From assembly GCF_001500045.1 (NCBI RefSeq), contig NZ_LQIX01000012.1, forward strand, positions 62,001-126,000: a stretch of DNA of 64,000 bases. The letters run 5' to 3'. How positions within the stretch are numbered: the first letter of the stretch is position 1; each line of letters begins with the position of its first letter. Shown one piece after another: positions 36,154 to 44,816 of the stretch. The stretch is from Mycobacterium sp. GA-1199. Its GTDB lineage: Bacteria > Actinomycetota > Actinomycetes > Mycobacteriales > Mycobacteriaceae. Position numbers and translations under genes: made by a program. The notes under the pieces are model-generated. The model worked only from the letters and a program-made list of their open reading frames with translations. It had not been told where the DNA came from and did not search any database.

Positions 36154-39100
36154 TCAGCCGTGTTTGGCTGCCTCCTGGGCAAGCTGCACTCGCGAGGTCA
36201 GGCCCAGTTTGGTGTAGACGTGGGTGAGATGGGCTTGCACCGTGCGCGGTGACACGAACAACCGCGCCGCGACGTCTTTGTTGCCGAGGCCTTCGCTGAC
36301 GAGCCTGACGACCTCGAGTTCGGCTCGAGTGAGCGAGGCCCACCCGCTGCCGGGGCGCTTGCGTTCACCTCGACCGCGTTGTGCATAGCCGATCGCCTCC
36401 TCGATCGAAAGGGCGGCGCCCTCGGCATATGCGGAGTCGAAGTCGTTGTCGCCCACTATATTACGTACAACCGCGATGCGGACTGCGTCGTCGGCTTGCA
36501 GGGCCTTGAAGCGCACGACTCCCATGCGCTGGCGAGCCGCCTCCGCGGCCCCGAGGAGACGTGCTGACCGGTTGCCGTCGGCCTCGGCCGCCGCGAACGC
36601 GAGGCAATCGAGGGCGAACGGAACGACGAACCCAACCCCGAGGCTGGTAGCCAAGTCGAGCGCGTCGTAGGCATCGCGTTCGGCGGCGACGAGTTCACCC
36701 TGCGCGATCTCCACCCGTGAGCGCGAGGTCAGCGCAACCGAGCGACCGCAACCCTTGGTCGCCGCCACGACGTCGTCGGCCCAGCGACGGGCCGCGGGCA
36801 GATCGCCGGATGCCAACGGCGCTAGGGGCGCCCAAACGTAGGTAGAGGCGATCTGGAGATCCATGCCGCTGCATCGCAGCGCCTCCTCGTACGCGGTGCA
36901 GGCCGCGGCCGCGTCACCCTCGGCGAGATGGCTGATGCCGAACGCGGTGTGGACGGGGCCCTCGTAGAACTCGAAGAGAGCGGACGCGCTGTGCAGCGCG
37001 GCCTCCGCCATGGCCGCGGCGCCGCCCGAATCCCCGATGTATGCGAGCGCGTATGCCTGCAGCACCCGTGCGTACATCGCGTCGTGGGCGGCAGCGGACG
37101 CCTCGGCTACCTGACCCATGCTGTCGGCGCCCCCGGCGGGGTCCACGCCGAAGATCTGCACCCAGGCCAGCGTTAATCGGCACTGACGCGAGACGAAACC
37201 GTCACCTATGGTCTCGGCAATCCGAAGGCCTTCTTCGGCGGCGGCCTGAGCGCGCGGGATCGAACCGCCACCGAGCAGACAGGAGGTGGCCTCGTGGGCC
37301 CTGATCTGCGCCAAGGTTGCCGAGTCGCCGAGGTCGCGGGCGATTCCGGCCGCGTCGGTGAAGTAGCGCTGCGCGGTCTCTGCGTCGATGGCCGCCCCGA
37401 TGATCCCGCACGCGCCCAGCGCCTGCACCACCAGCAAAGGGTCACCGAAACCGCGCGCTGTCGCCAGGATTCGCTCGGCCTCGTCGAAGACGTCGGCCCT
37501 GCCCAGCTGGGCGAGCAACTGTGCCTTGCGGACCGACGCTCGAGCGAATACCGCCGAGAGGTCCGCTGTCTCGGGGCCGTGATCGGCCAGGGCGGCGCCG
37601 AGCCAGTTCAGTCCTTCCTGGATGCGACCTCGCGTCAGCCACAGCGGCTGCAGCGACGACGCCAATCTCAAGGCTTCCTCGGTGTCGGAGCTCTCCCGGC
37701 TCCATGCGAAAGCCGCTCGCAGATTGCCCATTTCGCCTTCCGCCCACTCCAGCCGCCGTTCGTGTTCGGCGTCCGTTGGTCCGTCGAGCAGAGCGGCCAT
37801 CGCGGTGTAGTGATCGCGGTGGCGGGCTCGCACGTCGGTGCTTTCACGGGACTCGACGAGTTTCTCCTGCGCGTACTGGCGCACGGTCTCGAGCAGCCGG
37901 TAGCGGGTGCCCATGGGGCTTTCCTCGGCCACCATCAGCGACTTGTCGACCAGCAGCGTGAGCTGGTCGAGCACCTGATAACGCTCGCCACCGGCCACGG
38001 CCTGCGCTGCGTCGAGGTCGAACCCGCCGTAGAAGACCGCCAACCGGCGAAACAGCATCTGTTCGGGCTCGCTGAGCAACGCGTGCGACCAGTCCACTGA
38101 GGCACGCAGCGTCTGCTGGCGGCGCACCGCGGTACGCGCTCCGCCGGTCAGCAGCCGGAACGTGTCGTGCAGGCTAGTGAGGAGCTCAGTCGGCGACAAC
38201 GCGCGGACCCGCGCCGCGGCGAGCTCGATGGCCAGCGGCAGCCCGTCGAGCCGGCGGCAGATCTCGGTCACGATGCGGGCGTTCTCGGCGGTGACACGGA
38301 AGTCCGGCTTGGTCCGGCGGGCGCGGTCGCCGAACAACTCGATCGCTTCGTCGTCCAGCGACAGCGACGGTACCCGCCAGCTCACCTCGCCGGTCACGCC
38401 GATCGGTTCGCGGCTGGTCGTCAACAGTGTCAGGGCCGGGCATGCGCTCAACAAGTCGGCGAGCAACTCGGCGCTCGCGTCGAGCAGGTGCTCGCAGTTG
38501 TCCACCAGGACTAACATGTGGCGGTCGCGAATGAACCGCCGCAGCACCTCGACCGTCGGCTGGCCAGGTTGGTCTGGTAGGCCGAGCGCGCGGGCGACGG
38601 CCACGGCAACCATGTCGGGGTCGGTGATCGGAGCCAGGTCGACGTACCAGACGTCGTCGGCGAAGTCGGTCGCAATGGTGGCGGCCACCTGCACCGCCAG
38701 CCGGGTCTTGCCCGCGCCCCCCGCGCCGGTCAGCGTGACGAGCCGGTTGCCGACGAGCGCCTCGCCGATCCCCGTGATCTCGGTTCGACGACCGACGAAA
38801 CTGGTCAGCTGCACCGGAAGGCGCTCGGCGGCAACGGTCTTGGCGGTACGCAGCGGCGGGAATTCGTTGCGCAGGTCAGGATGGCACAGCTGCACGACGC
38901 GTTCCGGGCGCGGCAGGTCGCGCAGCGGGTGAGTGCCGAGGTCCAGCAACGTGACGCCGGCCGGAAGCTGGTCTACGACAAGTGCTTCCGTCGTTCCGGA
39001 AAGCACGGTCTGGCCGCCGTGGGCCAGCTCGCGCAACCGCGCGGTGCGGTTGATCGTCGGGCCGATGTAGTTGCCCTCGCCCTCCTTGTGGCTGCGCAGT

Positions 39101-39396
39101 TGGATGTCGCCGGTGTGTACGCCGATCCGCAGCTTGATCGGGGCCAGCGGGGCGCGCTGAAGCTCGAGCGCGCAGGCGACCGCGTCGGCGGTCCGGGCGA
39201 ACGCAATCACGAAGCTGTCGCCCTCACCCTGTTCGACGGGCCGCACCCCGCCGTGAGTGGCGACGGCCTCGGCCAGGCACCGGTCGAGCCATTCGACGGC
39301 GATAGTCATCGCGTCGGGCTGGGTTTCCCACAGCCGCGTCGATCCCTCGACGTCTGCCAGCAGCAACGTCACCGTGCCGGTGGGAAGCTCGCTCAT
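36154..39396 (-). CDS. Giant regulator: class III cyclase, NB-ARC ATPase, TPR-like, LuxR HTH
   Basis: About 1080 residues from ATG 39396 (in-frame ATGs at 39435 and 39450 are alternatives; none has a clear ribosome-binding site). The N-terminal cyclase domain (about 1-170) has metal Asp in LLADVEGST and GEGDSFVIAF. The NB-ARC/NACHT ATPase follows with GAGGAGKTRLA and LVLVDNCEHLLD, a helical repeat region spans about 560-990, and the LuxR helix-turn-helix lies at the end (LTRAELEVVRLVSEGLGNKD, then SPRTVQAHL). M. tuberculosis has relatives Rv0386, Rv1358 and Rv2488c. The cyclase core lacks an obvious complete set of substrate-specifying residues (NYIGPTINRTARL has Asn and Arg, the Lys is replaced), so activity is uncertain. 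Targets unknown. Confidence 0.88.
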   Translation of the reverse strand: MSELPTGTVTLLLADVEGSTRLWETQPDAMTIAVEWLDRCLAEAVATHGGVRPVEQGEGDSFVIAFARTADAVACALELQRAPLAPIKLRIGVHTGDIQLRSHKEGEGNYIGPTINRTARLRELAHGGQTVLSGTTEALVVDQLPAGVTLLDLGTHPLRDLPRPERVVQLCHPDLRNEFPPLRTAKTVAAERLPVQLTSFVGRRTEITGIGEALVGNRLVTLTGAGGAGKTRLAVQVAATIATDFADDVWYVDLAPITDPDMVAVAVARALGLPDQPGQPTVEVLRRFIRDRHMLVLVDNCEHLLDASAELLADLLSACPALTLLTTSREPIGVTGEVSWRVPSLSLDDEAIELFGDRARRTKPDFRVTAENARIVTEICRRLDGLPLAIELAAARVRALSPTELLTSLHDTFRLLTGGARTAVRRQQTLRASVDWSHALLSEPEQMLFRRLAVFYGGFDLDAAQAVAGGERYQVLDQLTLLVDKSLMVAEESPMGTRYRLLETVRQYAQEKLVESRESTDVRARHRDHYTAMAALLDGPTDAEHERRLEWAEGEMGNLRAAFAWSRESSDTEEALRLASSLQPLWLTRGRIQEGLNWLGAALADHGPETADLSAVFARASVRKAQLLAQLGRADVFDEAERILATARGFGDPLLVVQALGACGIIGAAIDAETAQRYFTDAAGIARDLGDSATLAQIRAHEATSCLLGGGSIPRAQAAAEEGLRIAETIGDGFVSRQCRLTLAWVQIFGVDPAGGADSMGQVAEASAAAHDAMYARVLQAYALAYIGDSGGAAAMAEAALHSASALFEFYEGPVHTAFGISHLAEGDAAAACTAYEEALRCSGMDLQIASTYVWAPLAPLASGDLPAARRWADDVVAATKGCGRSVALTSRSRVEIAQGELVAAERDAYDALDLATSLGVGFVVPFALDCLAFAAAEADGNRSARLLGAAEAARQRMGVVRFKALQADDAVRIAVVRNIVGDNDFDSAYAEGAALSIEEAIGYAQRGRGERKRPGSGWASLTRAELEVVRLVSEGLGNKDVAARLFVSPRTVQAHLTHVYTKLGLTSRVQLAQEAAKHG

Positions 39397-39450
39397 GTCC
39401 GGGCCGATTTCTGAGTTCGTGCAGCTCGTGTCGATCATGCTAGCCAGCAT

Positions 39451-39505
39451 GCGGCGCCGTCGATCACTGAAACATCAGCGAAAATGCCGATTGTTTCGGC
39501 GCCGC
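39451..39505. repeat. Dyad upstream of the cyclase-LuxR regulator
   Basis: A perfect 9-bp inverted repeat, GCGGCGCCG (39451-39459) with CGGCGCCGC (39497-39505), encloses a second one, GAAACA (39469-39474) with TGTTTC (39492-39497). It lies directly upstream of the regulator's possible starts and downstream of the uraD gene. It may be an operator for self-control or the terminator of the ppa-uraD unit. Confidence 0.45.
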
Positions 39506-39551
39506 CATGCGTATGGACGCCCCTTTTATCGCTGACGTACGGCCTGGTTCG

Positions 39552-40067
39552 TCACCAATTGTCGTAGCCGCCTTCGGGTCCCAGCATGCGTTCGAGCCGG
39601 GTCCGATTGATGCGGGCCAACTCGTTGCGGACGATCTTGCGCTCGGTCTCGATGTCGTTGTGCATCCGGTCGAGCATCGATGCCAGCACCCGCTCGGTGT
39701 CGTAGCCGTTGACGAACATCACGAACCCGAAGCCGAAATGTTCGAGGTATTGCTTCGACGCCTGACTCAGACGCTCCATCATCTCGGGCTGGTCACACCA
39801 GATCGCGCATTGCTCAGCGGCCGACTTCTCGCTGCCCGGCCGCCGCCCGATGTCCGGGTAGGCCTGCAGGATGGTGTCGATGGAGTCCTCGCCGAGGCTG
39901 AACAGCAGCGCATCGGCTTCACGGAACAGCGAGTCGTGGTCGGGGTACGGTCGCCCGCGCGCCAGATCCGCGGCCAAGGGCACGCTGTAGCAGCATTCGT
40001 AGACGGCGTGGACGGCCCTGCGCATCGGCATCGCGTTGAACGCTTCGAGACCGATTCCCTGATGCAT
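39552..40067 (-). CDS. uraD: OHCU decarboxylase (ureide pathway)
   Basis: A 171-residue protein of the 2-oxo-4-hydroxy-4-carboxy-5-ureidoimidazoline decarboxylase family, which finishes conversion of urate to S-allantoin. Recognisable features are MHQGIGLEAFN at the start, ALYECC-like AVYECCYSV, a SIDTILQAYPDIG stretch with the conserved Pro-x-Ile-Gly, and the Ser/Glu in GSEKSAAEQ. The catalytic His of classical UraD (HPxIG) is Tyr-Pro here (AYPDIG), so activity needs testing. ATG 40067 was preferred over TTG 40070 and GTG 40073. No uricase or HIU hydrolase gene is in the window. It lies 88 bases downstream of ppa. Confidence 0.82.
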   Translation of the reverse strand: MHQGIGLEAFNAMPMRRAVHAVYECCYSVPLAADLARGRPYPDHDSLFREADALLFSLGEDSIDTILQAYPDIGRRPGSEKSAAEQCAIWCDQPEMMERLSQASKQYLEHFGFGFVMFVNGYDTERVLASMLDRMHNDIETERKIVRNELARINRTRLERMLGPEGGYDNW

Positions 40068-40155
40068 CAACACGACAGCAATGATCAGTCGCGGGAAGAA
40101 CGCCCGGGTTACGTCACGTTACGGGGAGGAAAAATCAGCGCCCGCGTAAATCCGT

Positions 40156-40641
40156 TCAGTGGGCCTTATTGAACCGCTCGATCGACGCTTGAACCTCAGC
40201 CTCGGCCTCCGAGCGGCCGACCCAGTCGGCGGCCTTCACGTACTTGCCCGGCTCGAGATCTTTGTAGTGCACGAAGAAGTGCTTGATCGCCTCGAGTTCG
40301 TAGGTAGGCACGTCGCCGAGGTCTGCGATGTGCTCCCAGCGCGGATCGTCGGCAGGCACGCACAGGACCTTGTCGTCGCCGCCGGCCTCGTCGGTCATCC
40401 GGAACATGGCCACCGGGCGGACCTCCACGATGCAACCGGGGAACACGGATTCGGGCAGCAGTACCAGGGCGTCGAGTGGGTCGCCGTCCTCACCGAGGGT
40501 GTTCTCGAAGAACCCGTAATCGGTTGGATAGGCCATCGACGTGTACAGGTAGCGGTCCAGCTTCACCCGGCCGCTCTCGTGGTCCACCTCGTACTTGTTG
40601 CGGGAACCCTTGGGGATCTCGATCACTACCTCGAACTGCAC
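40156..40641 (-). CDS. ppa: Inorganic pyrophosphatase
   Basis: A 161-residue family I soluble pyrophosphatase, homologue of Rv3628. The metal site signature [11 protein letters not shown] is present with all three Asp; the start has [20 protein letters not shown] and a late [13 protein letters not shown] helix. GTG 40641 gives the family length. It hydrolyses pyrophosphate released by biosynthetic ligases to pull reactions forward. Divergent from dacB, 114 bases apart. Confidence 0.97.
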   Translation of the reverse strand: MQFEVVIEIPKGSRNKYEVDHESGRVKLDRYLYTSMAYPTDYGFFENTLGEDGDPLDALVLLPESVFPGCIVEVRPVAMFRMTDEAGGDDKVLCVPADDPRWEHIADLGDVPTYELEAIKHFFVHYKDLEPGKYVKAADWVGRSEAEAEVQASIERFNKAH

Positions 40642-40755
40642 GGCCGCGGCTCCTTGCCCTGTGCTCTTGTCTGGGTCGTCCGGTGATAACGCGGGTCAAC
40701 CTTAATCGAGGGATACGCTGCTGTACGGGGGCGGTCTGGTTTGAGCAGGAGGATT

Positions 40756-42135
40756 ATGCGGCCCAGTCAGTGGCGCCGATCCACGCACGTGGCGATCGGC
40801 GCGGCGGTATTGCTGCTGGTTGCCGTGGTCGTGCTGGTCGCTGCGCTGGTGACGGCGGGGCCGTCGACCGAAGCTTCTGCGGGTAAGCCGACGCCCCCGG
40901 CCGCGACCGCGAACCCCGGCGTCGTACCGGTGGCCGACTCGGCACCCAGGCCCGTCCCGGACCTGCTGGCGGCCAAGCTGGCCCCCGTGCTGGCCGACCC
41001 GAACCTCGGTGACCTCACCGGCCGCGTCACCGATGCGCTGACCGACACGGTGCTGTGGGAGCAGCGCGCCGACGTGCCGATGCAGCCCGCGTCGACGAAC
41101 AAGTCGCTCACCGCCGCAGCGGCTCTGCTGACGCTGGACCGTGATGCCCGGCTCACGACGCGGGTGTTCAGTGGTTCCAGGCCCGGGGTGGTGGTGCTCA
41201 AGGGGGGCGGCGACCCGACGCTTTCGGCGGCGCCGGCCGGCGAGGACACCTGGTATCGGGACGCCGCGCGCATCAACGACCTGGCCGAACAGGTCCGGGG
41301 TAGCGGCATCGAGGTGACCTCCGTGCAGGTGGACACCAGCGCCTACAGCGGGCCGACGATGGCGCCGGGGTGGGATCCGCTCGACATCGACGGCGGCGAC
41401 ATCGCGCCGATGGAGTCGGTCATGCTCGACGGCGGCCGCACCCAACCGGTCAGCGTCGACTCGGCACGGTCCCGCACACCCGCGTTGGACGCCGGCCGGG
41501 CGCTCGCAGCGGCGCTGAAGATCGACCCGGCGAAGGTCACCGTGGCACCGGGCAGCGCGAGCGGCGGCAGGGAACTCGGCGCGGTCCAGTCGCCGCCGCT
41601 GATGTCGCGTCTGCGCGACATGATGAACGCTTCGGACAACGTGATGGCCGAGGCGATGGGGCGCGAGGTCGCCGCGGCACAAAACCGTCCGCAGAGCTTC
41701 GACGGCGCCGCGCGCGCGGTCCTCGGCGCACTCGGCGACGCCGGTATCGACATCACCGGCGCGAGGATCTTCGACTCCAGCGGCTTGTCCGTCGACGACC
41801 GGCTCACCGCCGAGACGCTGGACGAGGTGGTGCAGGCGGCGGCCGGAGACGAGCACCCCAAGCTGCGGCCCCTGGTCGACCTGCTGCCCATCGCCGGGGG
41901 CAGCGGCACGCTGTCGAACCGCTATCTGGACACCCCCGTCGTCAAGCCCGCCGCCGGGTTCCTGCGCGCCAAGACCGGCTCGCTGACCGGAACCAACTCC
42001 CTGGCGGGCATCGTCACCGACTCGAGCGGGCGGGTGCTCACGTTCGCGCTGATCTCCAACAACGCGGGCCCGACCGGACGCATCGCGCTCGACAACCTGG
42101 CCGCCACACTGCGAGCGTGCGGATGCAGCGCGTGA
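40756..42135 (+). CDS. dacB: D-alanyl-D-alanine carboxypeptidase/endopeptidase (S13, PBP4-like)
   Basis: A 459-residue exported enzyme of the S13 family, homologue of Rv3627c. The ATG at 40756 follows AGGAGG. An N-terminal membrane anchor (about 15-40) precedes a Ser/Pro/Ala linker. Active-site motifs: SxxK in ASTNKSL (about 116-119), SDN in NASDNVMAEA and KTG in RAKTGSLTG. It removes or hydrolyses D-Ala cross-link residues in peptidoglycan at the outer face. It begins an operon with the zinc metalloprotease, tilS and hpt. Confidence 0.94.
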   Translation: MRPSQWRRSTHVAIGAAVLLLVAVVVLVAALVTAGPSTEASAGKPTPPAATANPGVVPVADSAPRPVPDLLAAKLAPVLADPNLGDLTGRVTDALTDTVLWEQRADVPMQPASTNKSLTAAAALLTLDRDARLTTRVFSGSRPGVVVLKGGGDPTLSAAPAGEDTWYRDAARINDLAEQVRGSGIEVTSVQVDTSAYSGPTMAPGWDPLDIDGGDIAPMESVMLDGGRTQPVSVDSARSRTPALDAGRALAAALKIDPAKVTVAPGSASGGRELGAVQSPPLMSRLRDMMNASDNVMAEAMGREVAAAQNRPQSFDGAARAVLGALGDAGIDITGARIFDSSGLSVDDRLTAETLDEVVQAAAGDEHPKLRPLVDLLPIAGGSGTLSNRYLDTPVVKPAAGFLRAKTGSLTGTNSLAGIVTDSSGRVLTFALISNNAGPTGRIALDNLAATLRACGCSA

Positions 42136-43193
42136 GCCCCTCGGCCAAATCCTCGCTGTCGGTCGGTCGCGCCGTCGACTGGGACTTCGCCGCCACCGTC
42201 GGTGAGAAGCTGGCTCGACCCGGTCCGGCGGCCACCGACTACACGCGCAGGCAGGTGATCGAACAGCTGGCCGAGGCGTCGCGCTCGGCCGAGCTTCCGG
42301 TGCGCGAGGTCACCGGGATGACCGAAGGTGGCGAGATCCCCGAGGCGCGAATTGTGGACCGCCCGCAGTGGATTCGCGCGGCCACCCGGTCGATGCGCGT
42401 GATGACGGGGGGCTCGGACAAGCCGGCGGGTGCGATCAGCGGGCGCATCACGGGGGCGCAGACCGGAGCGGTGCTCGCGTTCATCTCCTCGGGCATCCTC
42501 GGCCAGTACGATCCGTTCGGTCCCGGAGGCGGCGAATTGCTGCTGATCTACCCGAACGTGATCGCCGTGGAGCGTCAGCTGCAGGTGCAGCCCTACGACT
42601 TCCGGCTGTGGGTGTGCCTGCACGAGGTGACCCACCGGGTGCAGTTCCGCGCCAACCCGTGGCTCGCCGAGCACATGTCCGGTGCGCTGGCAGTGCTCAC
42701 CGAAGAAGGCGCCGAGGACATCGCCGAGATGGCCTCCCGGCTGGCCTCGTTCGTGCGCAGCCGCCGCAGCGAATCGAACGGCGCTGTGCCAAATGCCAAT
42801 TCGAGCGGCATGATCGGACTGTTGCGGGCGGTGCAGTCCGAACCTCAGCGTGAGGCCCTGGACAAACTGCTCGTGCTCGGCACACTGCTGGAAGGCCACG
42901 CGGACCACGTGATGGACGCCGTCGGCCCCGCGGTGGTGCCCTCGGTCGCCACGATTCGCAAGCGGTTCGACGAGCGGCGCCAGCGCAAACAGTCGCCGCT
43001 GCAGCGGGTGGTGCGGATGCTTCTCGGCATCGACGCCAAGCTCAGCCAGTACACCCGCGGCAAGGCGTTCGTCGACCATGTGGTGTCCGCTGTCGGCATG
43101 GACCGATTCAACGCCGTGTGGACGGGACCCGAAACATTGCCTCTGCCAACCGAAATCGACGAGCCGCACCGATGGATCGACAGGGTGCTGTAG
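42132..43193 (+). CDS. Zinc-metalloprotease-like protein (Rv3626c-like, F420-associated family)
   Basis: A 353-residue protein from GTG 42132, overlapping the dacB stop (GTGA). It corresponds to Rv3626c, in a family named for its co-occurrence with coenzyme F420 biosynthesis. LHEVTHRVQF carries HExxH, and a downstream Glu in LEGHADHVMDAVG could be the third ligand, as in gluzincin-like folds. No signal peptide; the protein looks cytosolic despite its cell-wall neighbour. Activity and substrate are not established. Its end overlaps tilS by 22 bases. Confidence 0.85.
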   Translation: MSPSAKSSLSVGRAVDWDFAATVGEKLARPGPAATDYTRRQVIEQLAEASRSAELPVREVTGMTEGGEIPEARIVDRPQWIRAATRSMRVMTGGSDKPAGAISGRITGAQTGAVLAFISSGILGQYDPFGPGGGELLLIYPNVIAVERQLQVQPYDFRLWVCLHEVTHRVQFRANPWLAEHMSGALAVLTEEGAEDIAEMASRLASFVRSRRSESNGAVPNANSSGMIGLLRAVQSEPQREALDKLLVLGTLLEGHADHVMDAVGPAVVPSVATIRKRFDERRQRKQSPLQRVVRMLLGIDAKLSQYTRGKAFVDHVVSAVGMDRFNAVWTGPETLPLPTEIDEPHRWIDRVL

Positions 43194-44158
43194 CCGGGCT
43201 TCGCGCGGCGGTCGCGGCGTTCGACCGCGACTTCGGCGTCGGTGACAGCTGGTGCGTCGCGCTCTCCGGAGGCCCGGACTCGTTGGCGTTGACCGCGGTC
43301 GCGGCCGGCCTCAAACCGACCACCGCGCTGATCGTCGACCACCAACTGCAGCCGGACTCCGCCGCGGTGGCCGAGAACGCACGCAAGCAGGCTCTGTCTG
43401 TGGGATGCCCTGCGGCGCAGGTGATCACCGTCGACGTCGGCACGGCGGGTGGCCCCGAGGCCGCCGCGCGCACCGCGCGGTACCGCGCGCTGGACGCGGC
43501 ACGCGGCGAACTGCCCGTGCTGCTGGGCCACACCCTGGACGACCAGGCCGAGACGGTGCTGCTGGGGTTGAGCCGCGGCTCCGGGCCGCGGTCCATCGCC
43601 GGTATGCGGCCGTGGGATCCGCCGTGGGGCCGGCCCCTGCTCGGCGTGCGGCGGGCGGTGACGGAGGCGGCGTGCGCCGAGCTCGGCCTCATCCCGTGGC
43701 AGGACCCGCACAACTCGGACCGCAGGTTCACCAGGGTTCGCCTGCGTGAGGAGGTGCTGCCGCTTCTCGAAGTCGTTCTCGGTGGTGGGGTCGCCGAGGC
43801 CTTGGCCCGCACCGCGGACGCTTTGCGCACCGACACCGACACCCTCGACGAGCTGGCCGACCGCGCCTTGACGAGGCTGCGTCACGACGAAGCGCTCGAC
43901 GGGGCGGAACTCGCCCTTTTGCCAGAGGCGCTGCGGCGCAGGGTGATTCGCCGGTGGTTGCTCGATGGAGGCGCCGCCGGGCTGACCGACAAGCAGATCC
44001 GCGCCGTCGACGCCCTCGTCATGGCGTGGCGGGGCCAGGGCGGGGTGGCGGTCGGCTCGCCCCTGCGTGAACGACGGCTGATCGCGGGCCGCCGGGGCGG
44101 CATGCTGACCCTGCACACGGAGCCGGTCCGAACCATGAAAAACTGTGCCCGTGCCTGA
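43172..44158 (+). CDS. tilS: tRNA(Ile)-lysidine synthase
   Basis: A 328-residue N-type ATP pyrophosphatase that makes lysidine at the wobble base of tRNA-Ile(CAU). The PP-loop SGGPDSLAL is near residue 30, VDHQL and [19 protein letters not shown] are typical of TilS, and the C-terminal region is of the short mycobacterial type. ATG 43172 was chosen because it directly precedes the conserved N terminus. It overlaps the upstream gene by 22 bases and hpt by 14 or 8; the tilS-hpt pair is conserved in many bacteria. Confidence 0.94.
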   Translation: MDRQGAVAGLRAAVAAFDRDFGVGDSWCVALSGGPDSLALTAVAAGLKPTTALIVDHQLQPDSAAVAENARKQALSVGCPAAQVITVDVGTAGGPEAAARTARYRALDAARGELPVLLGHTLDDQAETVLLGLSRGSGPRSIAGMRPWDPPWGRPLLGVRRAVTEAACAELGLIPWQDPHNSDRRFTRVRLREEVLPLLEVVLGGGVAEALARTADALRTDTDTLDELADRALTRLRHDEALDGAELALLPEALRRRVIRRWLLDGGAAGLTDKQIRAVDALVMAWRGQGGVAVGSPLRERRLIAGRRGGMLTLHTEPVRTMKNCARA

Positions 44159-44735
44159 GCGATCCGCCGATTTGTACACCGGTGACATCAAGTCGGTACT
44201 GCTGTCGTCCGACGAGATCCAGGCGAAGATCGCCGAGCTCGGCGCCCTGATCGGCGAGGAGTACCGCGACACCGTCGCCGCCAACGGCCAAGATCTCCTG
44301 CTGGTGACCGTGCTCAAGGGCGCGGTCTTCTTCGTCACGGACCTGGCGCGCGCGATTCCGTTACCGACCCAGCTGGAGTTCATGGCGGTCAGCTCCTACG
44401 GGTCGTCGACGTCGTCGTCCGGCGTGGTGCGCATCCTCAAGGACCTCGACCGCGACATCAACGGCCGCGACGTGCTCATCGTCGAGGACATCGTCGACTC
44501 CGGGCTGACGCTGTCGTGGTTGCTGCGCAACCTCGCGACGCGCCATCCCCGATCGCTTCGGGTGTGCGCGCTGCTGCGCAAGCCCGACGCGGTGCGCGCC
44601 GACGTCGACATCGCGCATGTCGGTTTCGACATCCCCAACGAGTTCGTCGTCGGCTACGGCCTGGACTACGCCGAGCGCTACCGCGACCTCGACTACATCG
44701 GCACGCTGGACCCGAAGGTGTACGAGCAGCACTGA
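44145..44735 (+). CDS. hpt: Hypoxanthine-guanine phosphoribosyltransferase
   Basis: A 196-residue purine salvage enzyme, homologue of Rv3624c. The PRPP-binding motif [14 protein letters not shown] is intact, GSSTSSSG is the flexible loop, [11 protein letters not shown] is the conserved helix. Possible starts are GTG 44145 and GTG 44151; both overlap the end of tilS. It converts hypoxanthine or guanine with PRPP to IMP or GMP. Confidence 0.95.
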   Translation: MPVPERSADLYTGDIKSVLLSSDEIQAKIAELGALIGEEYRDTVAANGQDLLLVTVLKGAVFFVTDLARAIPLPTQLEFMAVSSYGSSTSSSGVVRILKDLDRDINGRDVLIVEDIVDSGLTLSWLLRNLATRHPRSLRVCALLRKPDAVRADVDIAHVGFDIPNEFVVGYGLDYAERYRDLDYIGTLDPKVYEQH

Positions 44736-44740
44736 CCGCT

Positions 44741-44777
44741 CCGCGAAGTTGCGGTCCAGCAGCGAAAGTGCGAGTAG
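44741..44777 (-). repeat. REP-like intergenic repeat, copy 2
   Basis: Just after the hpt stop. Read on the minus strand it matches 19481-19517 at 28 of 37 positions, sharing the ends CTACTCG and CTCGCGG/TTCGCGG and the core TTTCGCTGCT. It lies between hpt and the molybdopterin oxidoreductase gene, like copy 1 in a non-coding gap. Confidence 0.6.
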
Positions 44778-44816
44778 AGACCTGCCGGAATTCAATTTCG
44801 GCGCAAGATAGGGGAC

